DNA of 64,000 nt from Vagococcus fluvialis bH819 (lineage in GTDB: Bacteria; Bacillota; Bacilli; Lactobacillales; Vagococcaceae): assembly GCF_900163795.1 (NCBI RefSeq), contig NZ_FWFD01000003.1, forward strand, positions 248,001-312,000, written 5' to 3'. Below are positions 27,074-35,431 of this stretch, piece after piece. Both the position numbers and the translations under genes were made by a program. The notes under the pieces are model-generated. The model worked only from the letters and a program-made list of their open reading frames with translations. It was not told where the DNA came from and did not search any database. Numbering within the stretch: position 1 is the first letter of the stretch; each line of letters starts with the position of its first letter.

Positions 27074-27265
27074 TATCGAGGAAATCGTTTGTCAGAAATG
27101 TTATTAATACAGGCGGAAAATTATCTTTACACTAAAAAATTTGATTCCGTTTACCTTGTCAGCGGAGAGGTTGGTCTGTATGAAAAATACGGTTATAATA
27201 AATTAATGACTTGTGAAACTACTTATGGACATATTGACAGTCTATTTGAAAAAAAATTATTTTAA
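27074..27265 (+). pseudogene. Remnant of a GNAT acetyltransferase
   Basis: Translating 27074-27265 gives a GNAT C-terminus: YRGNRLSEMLLIQAENYL, then YLVSGEVGLYEKYGY near the middle and a normal end at a TAA. The acetyl-CoA-binding motif and the YEKYGF box are there, but the preceding codon is a TAG stop. The N-terminal two thirds are missing from 27002-27073, where the other frames hold only short fragments. This reads as a 5'-deleted or frameshifted relic beside the intact acetyltransferase at 27286. Confidence 0.7.
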
Positions 27266-27285
27266 TAAGGTGGAAGATAAACAAA

Positions 27286-27735
27286 ATGTTATTTTTAGAA
27301 ACAATCACACAAGATAATTGGCGGCTAGTTGCCAATCTTTCTGTCACTAAAGAACAAATTAATTTTATCGAATTAAATAGCGATTCATTGTTGGAAGCTG
27401 CTTTTGATGAAAAATTTAATTGGATGCCTTTAGCATTATATGATGAAGCTATATTAGTAGGATTTGCTATGATTGGAGATTTTAATGAGGATCAAAAGTC
27501 TATTTGGTTGGATCGTCTTATGATTGACCAACATTTTCAGGGAAAAAAATATGGTACGCAATTTTTAAAGCTTATTCTTAATTTTATTAAGGACAATTGG
27601 TCTGTGAAAACGATTATTTTAAGCGCACATAAAGAAAATCAAAGTATCTTTTCCTTTTATGAAGCTTTTGGCTTTAAAAACACACATAAAGTCGATAAAG
27701 AAAATGGCGAAATCATTATGATTTTAGAGTGTTAA
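27286..27735 (+). CDS. GNAT family N-acetyltransferase
   Basis: A 149-residue acetyltransferase. Motif A is LDRLMIDQHFQGKKYGTQFLK-like (about residues 75-95, acetyl-CoA pyrophosphate loop QGKKYGT) and the end carries FYEAFGFKNTHKV. The N-terminus (ITQDNWRLVANLSVTKEQINF) resembles the spermidine/polyamine acetyltransferases of the BltD/PaiA group, a likely but unproven substrate class. Its start is preceded by AAGGTGG. It ends before a strong bidirectional terminator. Confidence 0.85.
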   Translation: MLFLETITQDNWRLVANLSVTKEQINFIELNSDSLLEAAFDEKFNWMPLALYDEAILVGFAMIGDFNEDQKSIWLDRLMIDQHFQGKKYGTQFLKLILNFIKDNWSVKTIILSAHKENQSIFSFYEAFGFKNTHKVDKENGEIIMILEC

Positions 27736-27778
27736 AGTATTGACTAACATTACTGATTAGATATTGAAAGACAAAAAT

Positions 27779-27821
27779 AATTCCAAGCAAAAGGGCTTAT
27801 CACCCACCCTTGCTTGGAATT
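27779..27821. terminator. Bidirectional terminator
   Basis: AATTCCAAGCAA.AGGG and CCCT.TGCTTGGAATT form a long stem between the plus-strand acetyltransferase and the minus-strand cyclodeaminase-family gene; both converge on it. Confidence 0.8.
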
Positions 27822-27831
27822 ATGTCTCTAC

Positions 27832-28812
27832 TTAATTTATTTCTTGACCTAAGTTATTTACTTTTGCTTTTTTAACAATTTGATTGGCAACATAAACATC
27901 TAATACTGCTGACCCAACCGTTTTAAAAATTGTTATATCTTTTTCTGACTTACGACCTGCTACCTTGCCTAAAACCACTTCACCTAATTCACCTTCATAA
28001 TGATCTCTCGAAATATAACCTGATTCTAGTGGTTGAATAAAATCACCTGCTTCTTCAAGCACACCATCCATTGTATCGAAAATAACTTTATCCGCAGCTT
28101 TAATTACTTCTCTAGGAATTTCACACATTTCAGGAGTGTATGCTCCAACACCGTTAATATGCGCTCCTTCTTTGACCCATTCGCTTGAAAAAGTAGGACG
28201 TTTAGAAGTTGTGACACTCGTAATAATATCGGCATCTGTTACACATTCTTGAACGTTTTGACAGGCTGTCATTGTTACCTTGTATTTTTCTTCCATTGCT
28301 TTAGCAAACTCTGTCGCTCTTGTAAAATCAATATCAAAAATTCTAATTTCTTTTAACTCTCTTGCTGTTAGCATTGCCCATAATTGACATTCAGCTTGTC
28401 CTCCTGTACCAATTAAAGCGCCAATTATTGCCTTTTCAGATGCTAAAATTTCTGTTGCAGCTCCTTGAACCGCACCTGTTCTTAATTGCGTTAAGTAAGT
28501 GCCGTCTAAGATAGCAGAAACCATCCCTGTTTCAGCATCCAAAGTGATCATCGTAGCAGGCACACTTGGAATATTTTTTTCAATATTATTAGGATAAACA
28601 GAAACAATCTTAACCCCTAAAGCATCTTCATTATCCTCTACATAAGCTGGCATATATAAACTTTGTCCGGCTTGTTTATCAATCCCTATATTAGTTCTTA
28701 AAGGAACCTTAGCTTTGCCTTCTGAATAAAGTTTCAATGCTTCTTTACACGCATCAATAGCATCCCTCATATTAAAACTTTGTTCGATATCTTCTTTTTT
28801 TAAAAATAACAT
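27832..28812 (-). CDS. Ornithine cyclodeaminase / mu-crystallin family protein
   Basis: A 326-residue NAD(P)-dependent enzyme of the OCD/mu-crystallin family: N-terminal dimerisation part, RTGAVQGAATEILA, Rossmann glycine motif IGTGGQAECQ at about residue 134, and GAHINGVGAYTPEM. Members include ornithine cyclodeaminase, lysine cyclodeaminase, alanine dehydrogenase and ketimine reductase, and sequence alone does not pick one. The operon with a TSUP exporter and a TrmB regulator suggests handling of an amino- or imino-acid that is co-exported or detoxified. It is the last gene of that operon. Confidence 0.82.
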   Translation of the reverse strand: MLFLKKEDIEQSFNMRDAIDACKEALKLYSEGKAKVPLRTNIGIDKQAGQSLYMPAYVEDNEDALGVKIVSVYPNNIEKNIPSVPATMITLDAETGMVSAILDGTYLTQLRTGAVQGAATEILASEKAIIGALIGTGGQAECQLWAMLTARELKEIRIFDIDFTRATEFAKAMEEKYKVTMTACQNVQECVTDADIITSVTTSKRPTFSSEWVKEGAHINGVGAYTPEMCEIPREVIKAADKVIFDTMDGVLEEAGDFIQPLESGYISRDHYEGELGEVVLGKVAGRKSEKDITIFKTVGSAVLDVYVANQIVKKAKVNNLGQEIN

Positions 28813-28829
28813 ACTAACTCAACCTTTCT

Positions 28830-29708
28830 TTATGCTTCTTGTGTCATTTTCTTTTTTTGCTCTACAAGCATTGTGTATGAGCTATAAATTAAGACAATAA
28901 TTACCAACCATTTTAAGAGATAAGTATTCAATGATTTTACTAAGAATACTGCCACTAAAACTCCTAGAACACCAAATGTTGATGTAAATAATGTAATTCT
29001 TCGACTATACTGATCCAACTTGATAAATTGAACACTCCCTGTTGGAACTGAAAAAGTACAAGCTCCCATCATAATTGGAAATGCTGCGATTGGGTCCATA
29101 CCAAGTAAATAAACAGTTACCATTGTTAAAGCGAATGAACCAATTCCAATATTATTTAAAGCACCGTATGTAAATAATAAAACAGCTGCTAACACAAGTT
29201 TACCACCATATAATTCTTTAGCCACACCGTTTGATGGAATCCAGTTCATTTGACCAGCAAAGATTAAAAATGCTGCTACGATTAAACCAATACCAACAAA
29301 TTTTTTAATTGTATCTTCTGGTAATCTTACTACAAATTTTGGTCCAACATAAGCACCAATGACTTGAGCGATAATACAAACAGCTAACGTTTTTATTCCC
29401 ACTTCAACAGAAGAGATATACGATAATGCCATAACTGCTACTGGAATAACACATTGAGTATTAAGTGTTCCAGGTAATTTTTTCATACTAGTCCAACCTA
29501 GTTTTGGATATAAAACGGTTCCTATTGCAAAATCTGATATACCAAAAGTAGATAAGAAAAACATAATAAAAGAGGTAAAAGGTAATGCCTTCATATTTCC
29601 CTTTTCTTCCTTAAATGCTTCTTTACTGTTAATTAAATCCTTCACAAATACAAATAAAAAATAACCATTTACTATCACTATTAAACTTAATAATATTGTT
29701 CTAACCAT
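28830..29708 (-). CDS. TSUP (TauE/SafE) family membrane transporter
   Basis: A 292-residue protein with about eight membrane helices and the TSUP pattern of two similar halves (AIGTVLYPKLGW..., GALNNIGIGSFALTMVTVYLL, TFGVLGVLVAVFLVKSLN). TSUP proteins move sulfite, taurine-derived or other organosulfur anions. It lies between the TrmB-type regulator (3 bp) and the OCD-family gene (18 bp). The transported ligand is unknown. Confidence 0.85.
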   Translation of the reverse strand: MVRTILLSLIVIVNGYFLFVFVKDLINSKEAFKEEKGNMKALPFTSFIMFFLSTFGISDFAIGTVLYPKLGWTSMKKLPGTLNTQCVIPVAVMALSYISSVEVGIKTLAVCIIAQVIGAYVGPKFVVRLPEDTIKKFVGIGLIVAAFLIFAGQMNWIPSNGVAKELYGGKLVLAAVLLFTYGALNNIGIGSFALTMVTVYLLGMDPIAAFPIMMGACTFSVPTGSVQFIKLDQYSRRITLFTSTFGVLGVLVAVFLVKSLNTYLLKWLVIIVLIYSSYTMLVEQKKKMTQEA

Positions 29709-29710
29709 CG

Positions 29711-30523
29711 TTAGTCCTCCTCATAAATCAATCTAATTCTTTCAAATTCTTCTCCGTATTGATTTTTGAGTGTCTCTGCGTTTTCTTCAATGATCTTCAA
29801 TGTATAAGCATCATGTTTAACATATTCTTTTGCCAGATTTACCATGGCTTTATTCTTCGTCCACGTCACGTCCATAACTTGTTCGTCACTCTCTAACGTC
29901 CCAAAGACAACTTCTTTTTCGTCTGCCACAATATTAATCCATCTTGAACCAAAGTCATGTAATTTTTCCTCTTCAAAACCATGAACATAATAATTTTTCA
30001 AAGGAATATCATAATGATGGTTGTTACTAAAAAGAATCAACACAAAACGAGGGATATTAGCCTCTACTTCTTGTAAAAGACTGACCACTTCTTTTGTTAA
30101 ATCTTCTTCCCACATCTGCATCAACAAACTATTTTTAGCATACTTCATTAGATGTTGGCTTTTTTCCATCACACTTTGGTAATTTTCTAATTTCCAGAGA
30201 AGCTCTTCTTCTTCTTCTTGGATCTTTATCTTACCTAACTGATTATCTAAAAGAGCTAAATCTTGCTTAACATTGTTCTCTAATCGACTTAAGAATTCTT
30301 CAGATGACACTGCGTAATACAATTTAGGTTCTGATTTATTAACGACAACCAAATTCTTTTTAATTAATTTTTCCAAAACGTTATAGACCTTAGAACGTGC
30401 CACACCAGACTGTTTACTAACCTCATAACCAGTCATCACCCCTTTTTCTAAAAGCGTGGTATAGACTAAGGTTTCCATTTCAGAAAAATCATATTTTTTC
30501 ATTATTTGTACAATCGTTTCCAT
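29711..30523 (-). CDS. TrmB-family transcriptional regulator
   Basis: A 270-residue regulator with an N-terminal TrmB winged helix (residues 1-75: YTTLLEKGVMTGYEVSKQSG then ARSKVYNVLEKL) and a coiled-coil linker (about 80-110), followed by a ligand-binding domain. TrmB proteins typically sense sugars, but bacterial members respond to varied ligands. It heads an operon with a TSUP exporter and an OCD-family enzyme and is probably autoregulated through the TAGTAG/CTACTA repeats at its promoter. Confidence 0.88.
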   Translation of the reverse strand: METIVQIMKKYDFSEMETLVYTTLLEKGVMTGYEVSKQSGVARSKVYNVLEKLIKKNLVVVNKSEPKLYYAVSSEEFLSRLENNVKQDLALLDNQLGKIKIQEEEEELLWKLENYQSVMEKSQHLMKYAKNSLLMQMWEEDLTKEVVSLLQEVEANIPRFVLILFSNNHHYDIPLKNYYVHGFEEEKLHDFGSRWINIVADEKEVVFGTLESDEQVMDVTWTKNKAMVNLAKEYVKHDAYTLKIIEENAETLKNQYGEEFERIRLIYEED

Positions 30524-30544
30524 ATTTTTTATCCCCTATTTTTT

Positions 30545-30593
30545 TAGTAGCTACTACAGTGACTACTATATCGTGAAAAAGGTAACTTTACAA
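30545..30593 (-). promoter_or_regulatory. Promoter and operator of the TrmB operon
   Basis: Minus-strand TTGTAA (30588-30593) and TATAGT (30565-30570) are 17 bp apart. Downstream lies the perfect palindrome TAGTAGCTACTA (30545-30556), and ACTACTATA overlaps the -10. Operator next to -10 and leader is expected for repression by the operon's own regulator. Confidence 0.65.
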
Positions 30594-30701
30594 TAGTTTG
30601 TTAAAACTTTTACAAATAGGGTTCCTTTTAAAAGATATGTTTTTAGATTATTGGTTCGATAGCCCCAAATAACTTTTTATACGAAAATAATCACACCAGA
30701 A

Positions 30702-30733
30702 AAACCCCTGAAGAATGAACTCTTCAGGGGTTT
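30702..30733. terminator. Stem-loop terminator
   Basis: AAACCCCTGAAGA and TCTTCAGGGGTTT form a perfect 13-bp stem with a 6-base loop and T-rich flanks on both sides. It lies between the DUF438 gene end and the TrmB promoter and probably serves as a second stop for the DUF438 transcript. Confidence 0.75.
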
Positions 30734-30845
30734 ATTTTATAATTTAATCCCCAATCAACATTGACAGTTTTTTATTTACTTTCTCTCTCTTTTTAATTTA
30801 CCTCTGTATTCACCTATCTATTTCAATCATTATTCCAAAACAAAC

Positions 30846-30880
30846 AAGTCCAGATATTCCAAATCGGAATACCTGGACTT
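30846..30880 (-). terminator. Terminator after the DUF438 gene
   Basis: AAGTCCAGGTATTCC and GGAATATCTGGACTT on the minus strand form a 15-position stem with a 5-base loop, followed by GTTTGTTTT, 16 bp after the stop codon. Confidence 0.75.
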
Positions 30881-30895
30881 ATACTAACTTATTGT

Positions 30896-32182
30896 TTAAT
30901 CCAACAATCTTTTTTGACCTTCTAAAGCTTGAATCTTAGTAACATCTTGAGTAACTTCTAAACAACCTAGATAAGTTTTATTCTCATCTCGCAATGCAAA
31001 GTAGCGAATATATACTTTTCTTGGTCCTAAATCAATCCAAAAATCAGCATCATCTTTGGTGCCTGCTTTAAATTCTTCTAAAATCTTTTCAACCATATGC
31101 ATGCTTTTTGGTGGATGGCAATTGACCACCTCACGGCCTAAGACAGATGTTGTTCTAGGGAATACTCTATCAGGACCTTCTGAATAAAATCTCACTCTAT
31201 CATCTGCATCCACAACGGTTAAATCAACTGGTAAGACGCTAAACATGGCTTTCATTTCTTCAATATTTAGTTTTCCAGTTGGAAGGTTAACAAATACGGT
31301 TTCTTCTTTTACTTCTTCTGACTTCATTGACTTTTGTTGTGCTTGACTAAACTGAATGGATTCTTGAATCGCTGCAAGTCTTCTTGGTTCATGTTCTAAA
31401 CTTACTTCTTTAGCAGCATCACTAGCCTTATAAATAAGTGGTTTAGGAATAAAAGCAAAACCAATATCAAAACTATTTTCACTTATTTCTTCCCAGTCTT
31501 CCAAACTAAAAACTTCCAATACCATAGGAATCATAATTTCTTCTTCTTTAAAAATCATTTCATCCACATTTTCTACCATTTCAAAAAGTGGTTCTCTTAG
31601 TTGATTAATAATAAATTTAGGGTCAGAAAAATCAGTGATTAACTGTTTGATTTCAGATCTGATATCATCATCTACTCCCCACATAACTTGGGGTGGTGCT
31701 GTGATACCATATTTCTCCATATAAGAAAATATCAGCATTTCTTTTCGTTTGTAATGAGTATCGATTTGGTATAAATCTTCTAAAACGGTAACTATTTTAT
31801 TTTGTAGCGTCAAGTCACCTTTAACGATTTTTTCAAATAAAGGCAATAGTTCATCATGTAATAAAGACTTAATGACAATATTTTCTAATTTTAACGTATG
31901 AACTGGATGTCCCGGTGTTTCATGTTCATAGTTTGAGTGGTGAATATCTTTGATGGCGCCTTTAAAAACTGATGCATGAACAGTACACAGTTTTTGAATT
32001 TCTGCCGGATCTAAACCTCCTGCAATTAATTCTCTTTCAGCTGAAGTGATTTCACTGACATCCACATCACTAAATGACTCATCAAACATTTTTTTAGCCT
32101 CTTCAAAATGACCACCTTCATGAAGTAATCCTAAAATTTCAATTAATTTCTTTTGTCTTTCCACTGCTCTTTCTTTTGTCAT
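30896..32182 (-). CDS. DUF438-hemerythrin-PAS domain protein
   Basis: A 428-residue cytoplasmic protein: DUF438 at about residues 5-75 (EILGLLHEGGHFEEAKKMF), a hemerythrin-like four-helix bundle about 80-230 (VHASVFKG, PGHPVHTL, LLHDELLPLF, HYKRKEMLIFSYME, KEEEIMIPM supply His/Glu ligands for a di-iron centre), and a PAS_10 domain about 300-420 with VVNCHPPKSMHMVEKIL. Homologues are thought to sense or manage iron, oxygen or nitric oxide. It overlaps the DUF1858 gene by 1 bp. A related PAS domain with the same NCHP motif appears in the flavin reductase at 46810, an unusual shared module. Confidence 0.9.
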   Translation of the reverse strand: MTKERAVERQKKLIEILGLLHEGGHFEEAKKMFDESFSDVDVSEITSAERELIAGGLDPAEIQKLCTVHASVFKGAIKDIHHSNYEHETPGHPVHTLKLENIVIKSLLHDELLPLFEKIVKGDLTLQNKIVTVLEDLYQIDTHYKRKEMLIFSYMEKYGITAPPQVMWGVDDDIRSEIKQLITDFSDPKFIINQLREPLFEMVENVDEMIFKEEEIMIPMVLEVFSLEDWEEISENSFDIGFAFIPKPLIYKASDAAKEVSLEHEPRRLAAIQESIQFSQAQQKSMKSEEVKEETVFVNLPTGKLNIEEMKAMFSVLPVDLTVVDADDRVRFYSEGPDRVFPRTTSVLGREVVNCHPPKSMHMVEKILEEFKAGTKDDADFWIDLGPRKVYIRYFALRDENKTYLGCLEVTQDVTKIQALEGQKRLLD

Positions 32183-32415
32183 TATTCAGCCTCCTCTTCA
32201 AAAATAATGCCATTCTCTTGAAATTTATTGACAACGTCATCCCAAGGAATTTTCTTCATTTTTGCTCCTTTAAAAACTGTCATTTTTTTCCCTGCTGTTC
32301 TAAGCATCAATGGGTTTTCCACTCCATTTAATCCTAATTCTATTAAAATATCTTTGATCTTTGGATATGTTTCAATCAAATCAAAAACAGTTGCTTCTTT
32401 ACTTATCTTTATCAT
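32182..32415 (-). CDS. DUF1858 domain protein
   Basis: A 77-residue protein of the DUF1858 family (TVFDLIETYPKIKDILIELG...), small domains often located beside DUF438-hemerythrin proteins and linked by context to iron-sulfur or nitric oxide repair. I placed the start at 32415, where GAGGTG precedes the ATG; the frame extends 14 codons further without a ribosome site. Co-transcribed with the DUF438 gene. Function unknown. Confidence 0.85.
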   Translation of the reverse strand: MIKISKEATVFDLIETYPKIKDILIELGLNGVENPLMLRTAGKKMTVFKGAKMKKIPWDDVVNKFQENGIIFEEEAE

Positions 32416-32428
32416 AAACACACCTCGT

Positions 32429-32456
32429 TGATAATTATTCTCAATCGAAATTATCA
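32429..32456. promoter_or_regulatory. Fur/PerR-like operator
   Basis: TGATAATTATTCTCA (32429-32443) matches the 7-1-7 Fur box TGATAATnATTATCA with one change, and the wider sequence forms an inverted repeat TGATAATT...AATTATCA over 28 bp. It lies 14 bp upstream of the DUF1858 start. Iron- or peroxide-dependent control of this pair fits the hemerythrin domain; which regulator binds is unproven. Confidence 0.6.
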
Positions 32457-32588
32457 TAGCACTTTATTTGCTTAACATCAATGTGTTTTACTTCACATTA
32501 TATGGATATTTTAATAATTACTATCTTAAAAAAATTTTATGTTTTTACTTTATAGAACGTTTTCATTTGACTTTAATTTAGTTTTTAT

Positions 32589-32610
32589 ACTACTATATAT
32601 GTATAGTAGT
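32589..32610. promoter_or_regulatory. Palindromic operator over the small-protein promoter
   Basis: ACTACTATA and TATAGTAGT form a perfect 9-bp inverted repeat with a 4-bp centre. It overlaps the TACTAT -10 that pairs with TTGACT (18-bp spacing) upstream of the 52-residue gene, so a bound repressor would block it. The half-site ACTACTATA also occurs at the TrmB promoter (30562-30570), which may mean shared control or may be chance in AT-rich DNA. Confidence 0.5.
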
Positions 32611-32637
32611 TTATTATTTTATGAAAGGATGATACAC

Positions 32638-32796
32638 ATGGGACATCATAAAAAAAATAGTAAATCAGGTCTTTTTGGTAAACTTTTAGCTAGTGGATTA
32701 GTTTTAGCTGGGGCAAAAAAAATATTCGACAATAAAGATCAAATACTTAATCGCTTAAAAGAAGAAGAAAAAAAAGAAACATCTAAAAAAGAATAA
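32638..32796 (+). CDS. Small basic protein of unknown function
   Basis: A 52-residue protein starting MGHHKKNSKSGLFGKLL, with one short hydrophobic stretch (about residues 12-25, LLASGLVLAG) and a highly charged Lys/Glu C-terminal half. The ATG at 32638 follows AAAGGATG; the longer frame from 32539 covers the promoter and is not believable. I do not recognise the family; a YtxH-like or general stress-type small membrane-associated protein would fit the composition. It has its own promoter, palindrome and terminator, so it is a monocistronic, regulated gene. Confidence 0.7.
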   Translation: MGHHKKNSKSGLFGKLLASGLVLAGAKKIFDNKDQILNRLKEEEKKETSKKE

Positions 32797-32828
32797 ATTG
32801 TGACAATTAGACATTCAAATTAATAAAA

Positions 32829-32860
32829 AGAAGAGGCTGACTAAAATGTCAGCCTCTTCT
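32829..32860. terminator. Bidirectional terminator (GAGGCTGAC type)
   Basis: AGAAGAGGCTGAC and GTCAGCCTCTTCT form a perfect 13-bp stem with T-rich tails on both strands. It serves the plus-strand small gene and the minus-strand deoC. The GAGGCTGAC stem recurs at 56965 and 61986. Confidence 0.85.
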
Positions 32861-32941
32861 TATTTTTACGAACATCATTTATAGTAAACGATTTCCGTAA
32901 TACCTATCAGTTATTAAGAGCAGATTGATATTTGATTATTA

Positions 32942-33619
32942 TTAGTAGCCACTTGTATCACTGCTGTTTGTTTTTGCACCGATAATTTTAACACCGTCAC
33001 TTGCGCCAATACGTGATGCACCTGCTGCAACCATCGCTTCCGCATCCTCTGTTGTTCTAACGCCACCAGACGCTTTAACTAATGCTTTATCACCAACAGT
33101 GTCTTTCATTAACTTAACATTTTCAGCTATTGCTCCTGCTGTTGAAAAGCCAGTCGATGTTTTTACATAGTTTGCTCCAGCTTCTACTGACAATTGGCAA
33201 ACTTTAACAATTTCTTCTTTTGTTAAAAGTGCTGTTTCGATAATTACTTTAACTAAAGCGCGCCCTCTAGCTTCATTCACAACAGCTTTAATATCTTCTA
33301 AAACAACATCATATTGCGCTTGTTTTAATGCACCAACGTTTATAACCATGTCTACCTCATCAGCGCCATCAATAATTGCTTGATTCGTTTCAAAAGCTTT
33401 AGTTTTTGAAGAATTTGCACCTAAAGGAAAACCAATAACCGTACAAATTTTTACATCACTACCTGCTAATTCTTCTTTAGCAAATGGAATCCATACTGGA
33501 TTAATACATACTGACCAAAAGCCATGTTCTTTTGCCTCACTTGTTAAGGTAGCTATCTCTGCTTGAGTAGTATCTGCTTTTAATTTTGTGTGATCGATCA
33601 TTTTTGCTAAATTTGTCAT
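32942..33619 (-). CDS. deoC: Deoxyribose-phosphate aldolase
   Basis: Cleaves 2-deoxyribose 5-phosphate to glyceraldehyde 3-phosphate and acetaldehyde in deoxynucleoside catabolism. It has 225 residues, the normal bacterial size, with the Schiff-base lysine in [10 protein letters not shown] (about residue 151) and the partner lysine in VKASGGVRT (about 180). Preceded by its own promoter and probable DeoR operator. No other deo genes are adjacent. Confidence 0.96.
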   Translation of the reverse strand: MTNLAKMIDHTKLKADTTQAEIATLTSEAKEHGFWSVCINPVWIPFAKEELAGSDVKICTVIGFPLGANSSKTKAFETNQAIIDGADEVDMVINVGALKQAQYDVVLEDIKAVVNEARGRALVKVIIETALLTKEEIVKVCQLSVEAGANYVKTSTGFSTAGAIAENVKLMKDTVGDKALVKASGGVRTTEDAEAMVAAGASRIGASDGVKIIGAKTNSSDTSGY

Positions 33620-33636
33620 ATTTATACTTCCTCTCT

Positions 33637-33681
33637 ATTTGTTTACAAATTAATTATAACTCCACTATGAACAAATGTAAA
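33637..33681 (-). promoter_or_regulatory. deoC promoter with probable DeoR operator
   Basis: Minus-strand TTTACA (33676-33681) and a perfect TATAAT (33653-33658) are 17 bp apart. Directly downstream is the palindrome ATTTGTTTACAAAT (33637-33650), placed to block the promoter. DeoR from the neighbouring gene is the natural candidate, but this site differs from the known Bacillus one, so that is inference. Confidence 0.65.
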
Positions 33682-33700
33682 GAGGGGTATGAACATAATT

Positions 33701-34636
33701 TCAAATAACTAACTTTTTAGCCGTCCAATAATCAGTAACCAGTGTATTAACATACTCTCCATTTAGTGCACCTTTAATTGCCTGTAACTTATGGTCACCT
33801 CCTGCAACCAATAAAGAGATACGTTTTTTGGGTAATTCAGAAAGTTCAATTCCGATAGTACGATCATTAACTTCTTTAGACGCAATCTCTCCTTTTTCAT
33901 TATAAAAACGAGAACAAATATCGCCAACTGCTGTCTTCTGTAGGTTATTTTTTTGCTCTTCAGTCAAATATTCTAATTGAAAAACTAATGCTTCTTCCCT
34001 TGTTGTTCCTACAGTATAAATCGCTATGCTTGCTTCTTCTTGAAGTTTCATAATATGTTGAATATGACGATCTTTTTCGACAACAGTTTTAACTTCTTTA
34101 TTATCAAAAATAACTGGTAAAGGCAGTGCTGTTCCAGTTGTATGGTAATTATCCGCAAATAATGATAATGTTTCATGAGCAAATGTTGTCACTTTTGAAT
34201 GAGTAATGCTTCCCTTTAATTGAACCACTTGTATATTTTTTAATTGATTAGATTGGAGTTTTTTAGCTACTTCAAAGATAGTAGTTCCCCATCCAATTCC
34301 AATTATATCGCCATCTGCTACTACTTCTGAAAGATAATTTGCAGCCTCCAAGCTAATTTGTTCTACAATCAATTCATAGTTATCACTAGGCGTTTGTGCG
34401 ATAACAACTTCTTTTAATCCAAATTTTTCTTTAATTTCTCTAGCTAATACCGTTCTTTCACTAAAAGGATCTGTAATTGTAATAGTCACAAATCCATTAT
34501 CCTTAGCATGTTTAAGTAATCTAGAGACTGTCGGTCTTGAAATATTTAATTCTGTTGCTATTTTTTGTTGTCCATACTCTAGCTGGTAGTATAATCTAGC
34601 AACTTCGACGCTTAATTGATCTTTTGTTATACTCAT
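33701..34636 (-). CDS. deoR: SorC/DeoR-family regulator of deoxyribonucleoside use
   Basis: A 311-residue SorC-type regulator: N-terminal helix-turn-helix (YQLEYGQQKIATELNISRPT, residues about 17-36) and a large sugar-phosphate-binding domain (GIGWGTTIFEVAKKL, VAGGDHKLQAIKGAL). B. subtilis DeoR, which responds to deoxyribose 5-phosphate, is of this family. It lies upstream of deoC on the same strand, with a separate deoC promoter between. The effector is inferred from this pairing. Confidence 0.85.
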   Translation of the reverse strand: MSITKDQLSVEVARLYYQLEYGQQKIATELNISRPTVSRLLKHAKDNGFVTITITDPFSERTVLAREIKEKFGLKEVVIAQTPSDNYELIVEQISLEAANYLSEVVADGDIIGIGWGTTIFEVAKKLQSNQLKNIQVVQLKGSITHSKVTTFAHETLSLFADNYHTTGTALPLPVIFDNKEVKTVVEKDRHIQHIMKLQEEASIAIYTVGTTREEALVFQLEYLTEEQKNNLQKTAVGDICSRFYNEKGEIASKEVNDRTIGIELSELPKKRISLLVAGGDHKLQAIKGALNGEYVNTLVTDYWTAKKLVI

Positions 34637-34818
34637 TATTATTCACCTTTCACCGTAACATCTTTAAAAAAATTACTTCTAACTGATGAGTTTAATTATG
34701 GCATATCTTAAGTAAGCACACCATAGTTTAACTTAACTATAAAAAATATTGCTAAAAAAGAAGTCAATTTTCTGATAAGATAGTCCAAACAGAAGTCACA
34801 TTCAGACATTTTTTTAAT

Positions 34819-35229
34819 CTACTCAATCCTATCTAAATCTATTTTTTTTATTAAGTATCGCATGTACATTTCATTAATAACTACAATTCCCAAAAGGATA
34901 AACCAAATCAACGGGAAAAAAATTTCTAAACTAGAGTGATAACTATAGGGATTTTCAGCAACCATCTCTGGTCTATTTTTTAAATAGTAAATTGTTACTT
35001 TATCGCCATCTTGCCAAGCAGACTTTTCAGCATCTACTCCATAATTATTTTCCTTATAATTATAAGTTTTAACTTTATGCTTATCTACTTTGATTATTGC
35101 TTCTGTCTTTTCTTTATCTCCTTTTGAAAAATCCTGTTGATCTTTCCAAAAATTAAATGAAATTACTGGCATAAGTATTGTAATGACACAAATAAATACA
35201 ATAATGAATATTCTAGCTATTTTTTTCAT
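34819..35229 (-). CDS. Small membrane protein, DUF3592-like
   Basis: A 136-residue protein with an N-terminal membrane helix (residues about 5-25), an extracytoplasmic domain of about 75 residues with a YKENNYGVDAEKSAWQDGDKVTIYYLKNRPE pattern (parts only given by position 55-85) and a C-terminal helix (about 103-122). The layout resembles DUF3592 membrane proteins. No function is known and no neighbour suggests one. Start is supported by AAAGGGTGATG. Confidence 0.65.
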   Translation of the reverse strand: MKKIARIFIIVFICVITILMPVISFNFWKDQQDFSKGDKEKTEAIIKVDKHKVKTYNYKENNYGVDAEKSAWQDGDKVTIYYLKNRPEMVAENPYSYHSSLEIFFPLIWFILLGIVVINEMYMRYLIKKIDLDRIE

Positions 35230-35431
35230 GAGTCATCACCCTTTATTTTTATCATAGCATAATTTATTTACACATGTATATAAAACGAGTTGTTAAAGGA
35301 CAATTAAAGTAATTATTACATTGTAATAGGATAATAAAAGCTACTATTTTATCTCTGTGACTTCTCTATACAACTGTAAAAACACTCTCTAATGTAACTC
35401 TTTCTAAACTTATTATCACTGGATAATTATC
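35230..35431. other. Gene-free AT-rich stretch
   Basis: I see no reading frame, RNA structure or repeat here. It separates two divergent genes: the minus-strand small membrane protein and the plus-strand S41 peptidase. Confidence 0.5.

Larger units (their letters stand above)
30594..30895. other. Gene-free stretch with two terminators
   Basis: Between the TrmB promoter and the DUF438 stop I find only two stem-loops (30702-30733 and 30846-30880, described separately) and A/T-rich spacer. There is no supported reading frame or other RNA gene. Confidence 0.6.
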
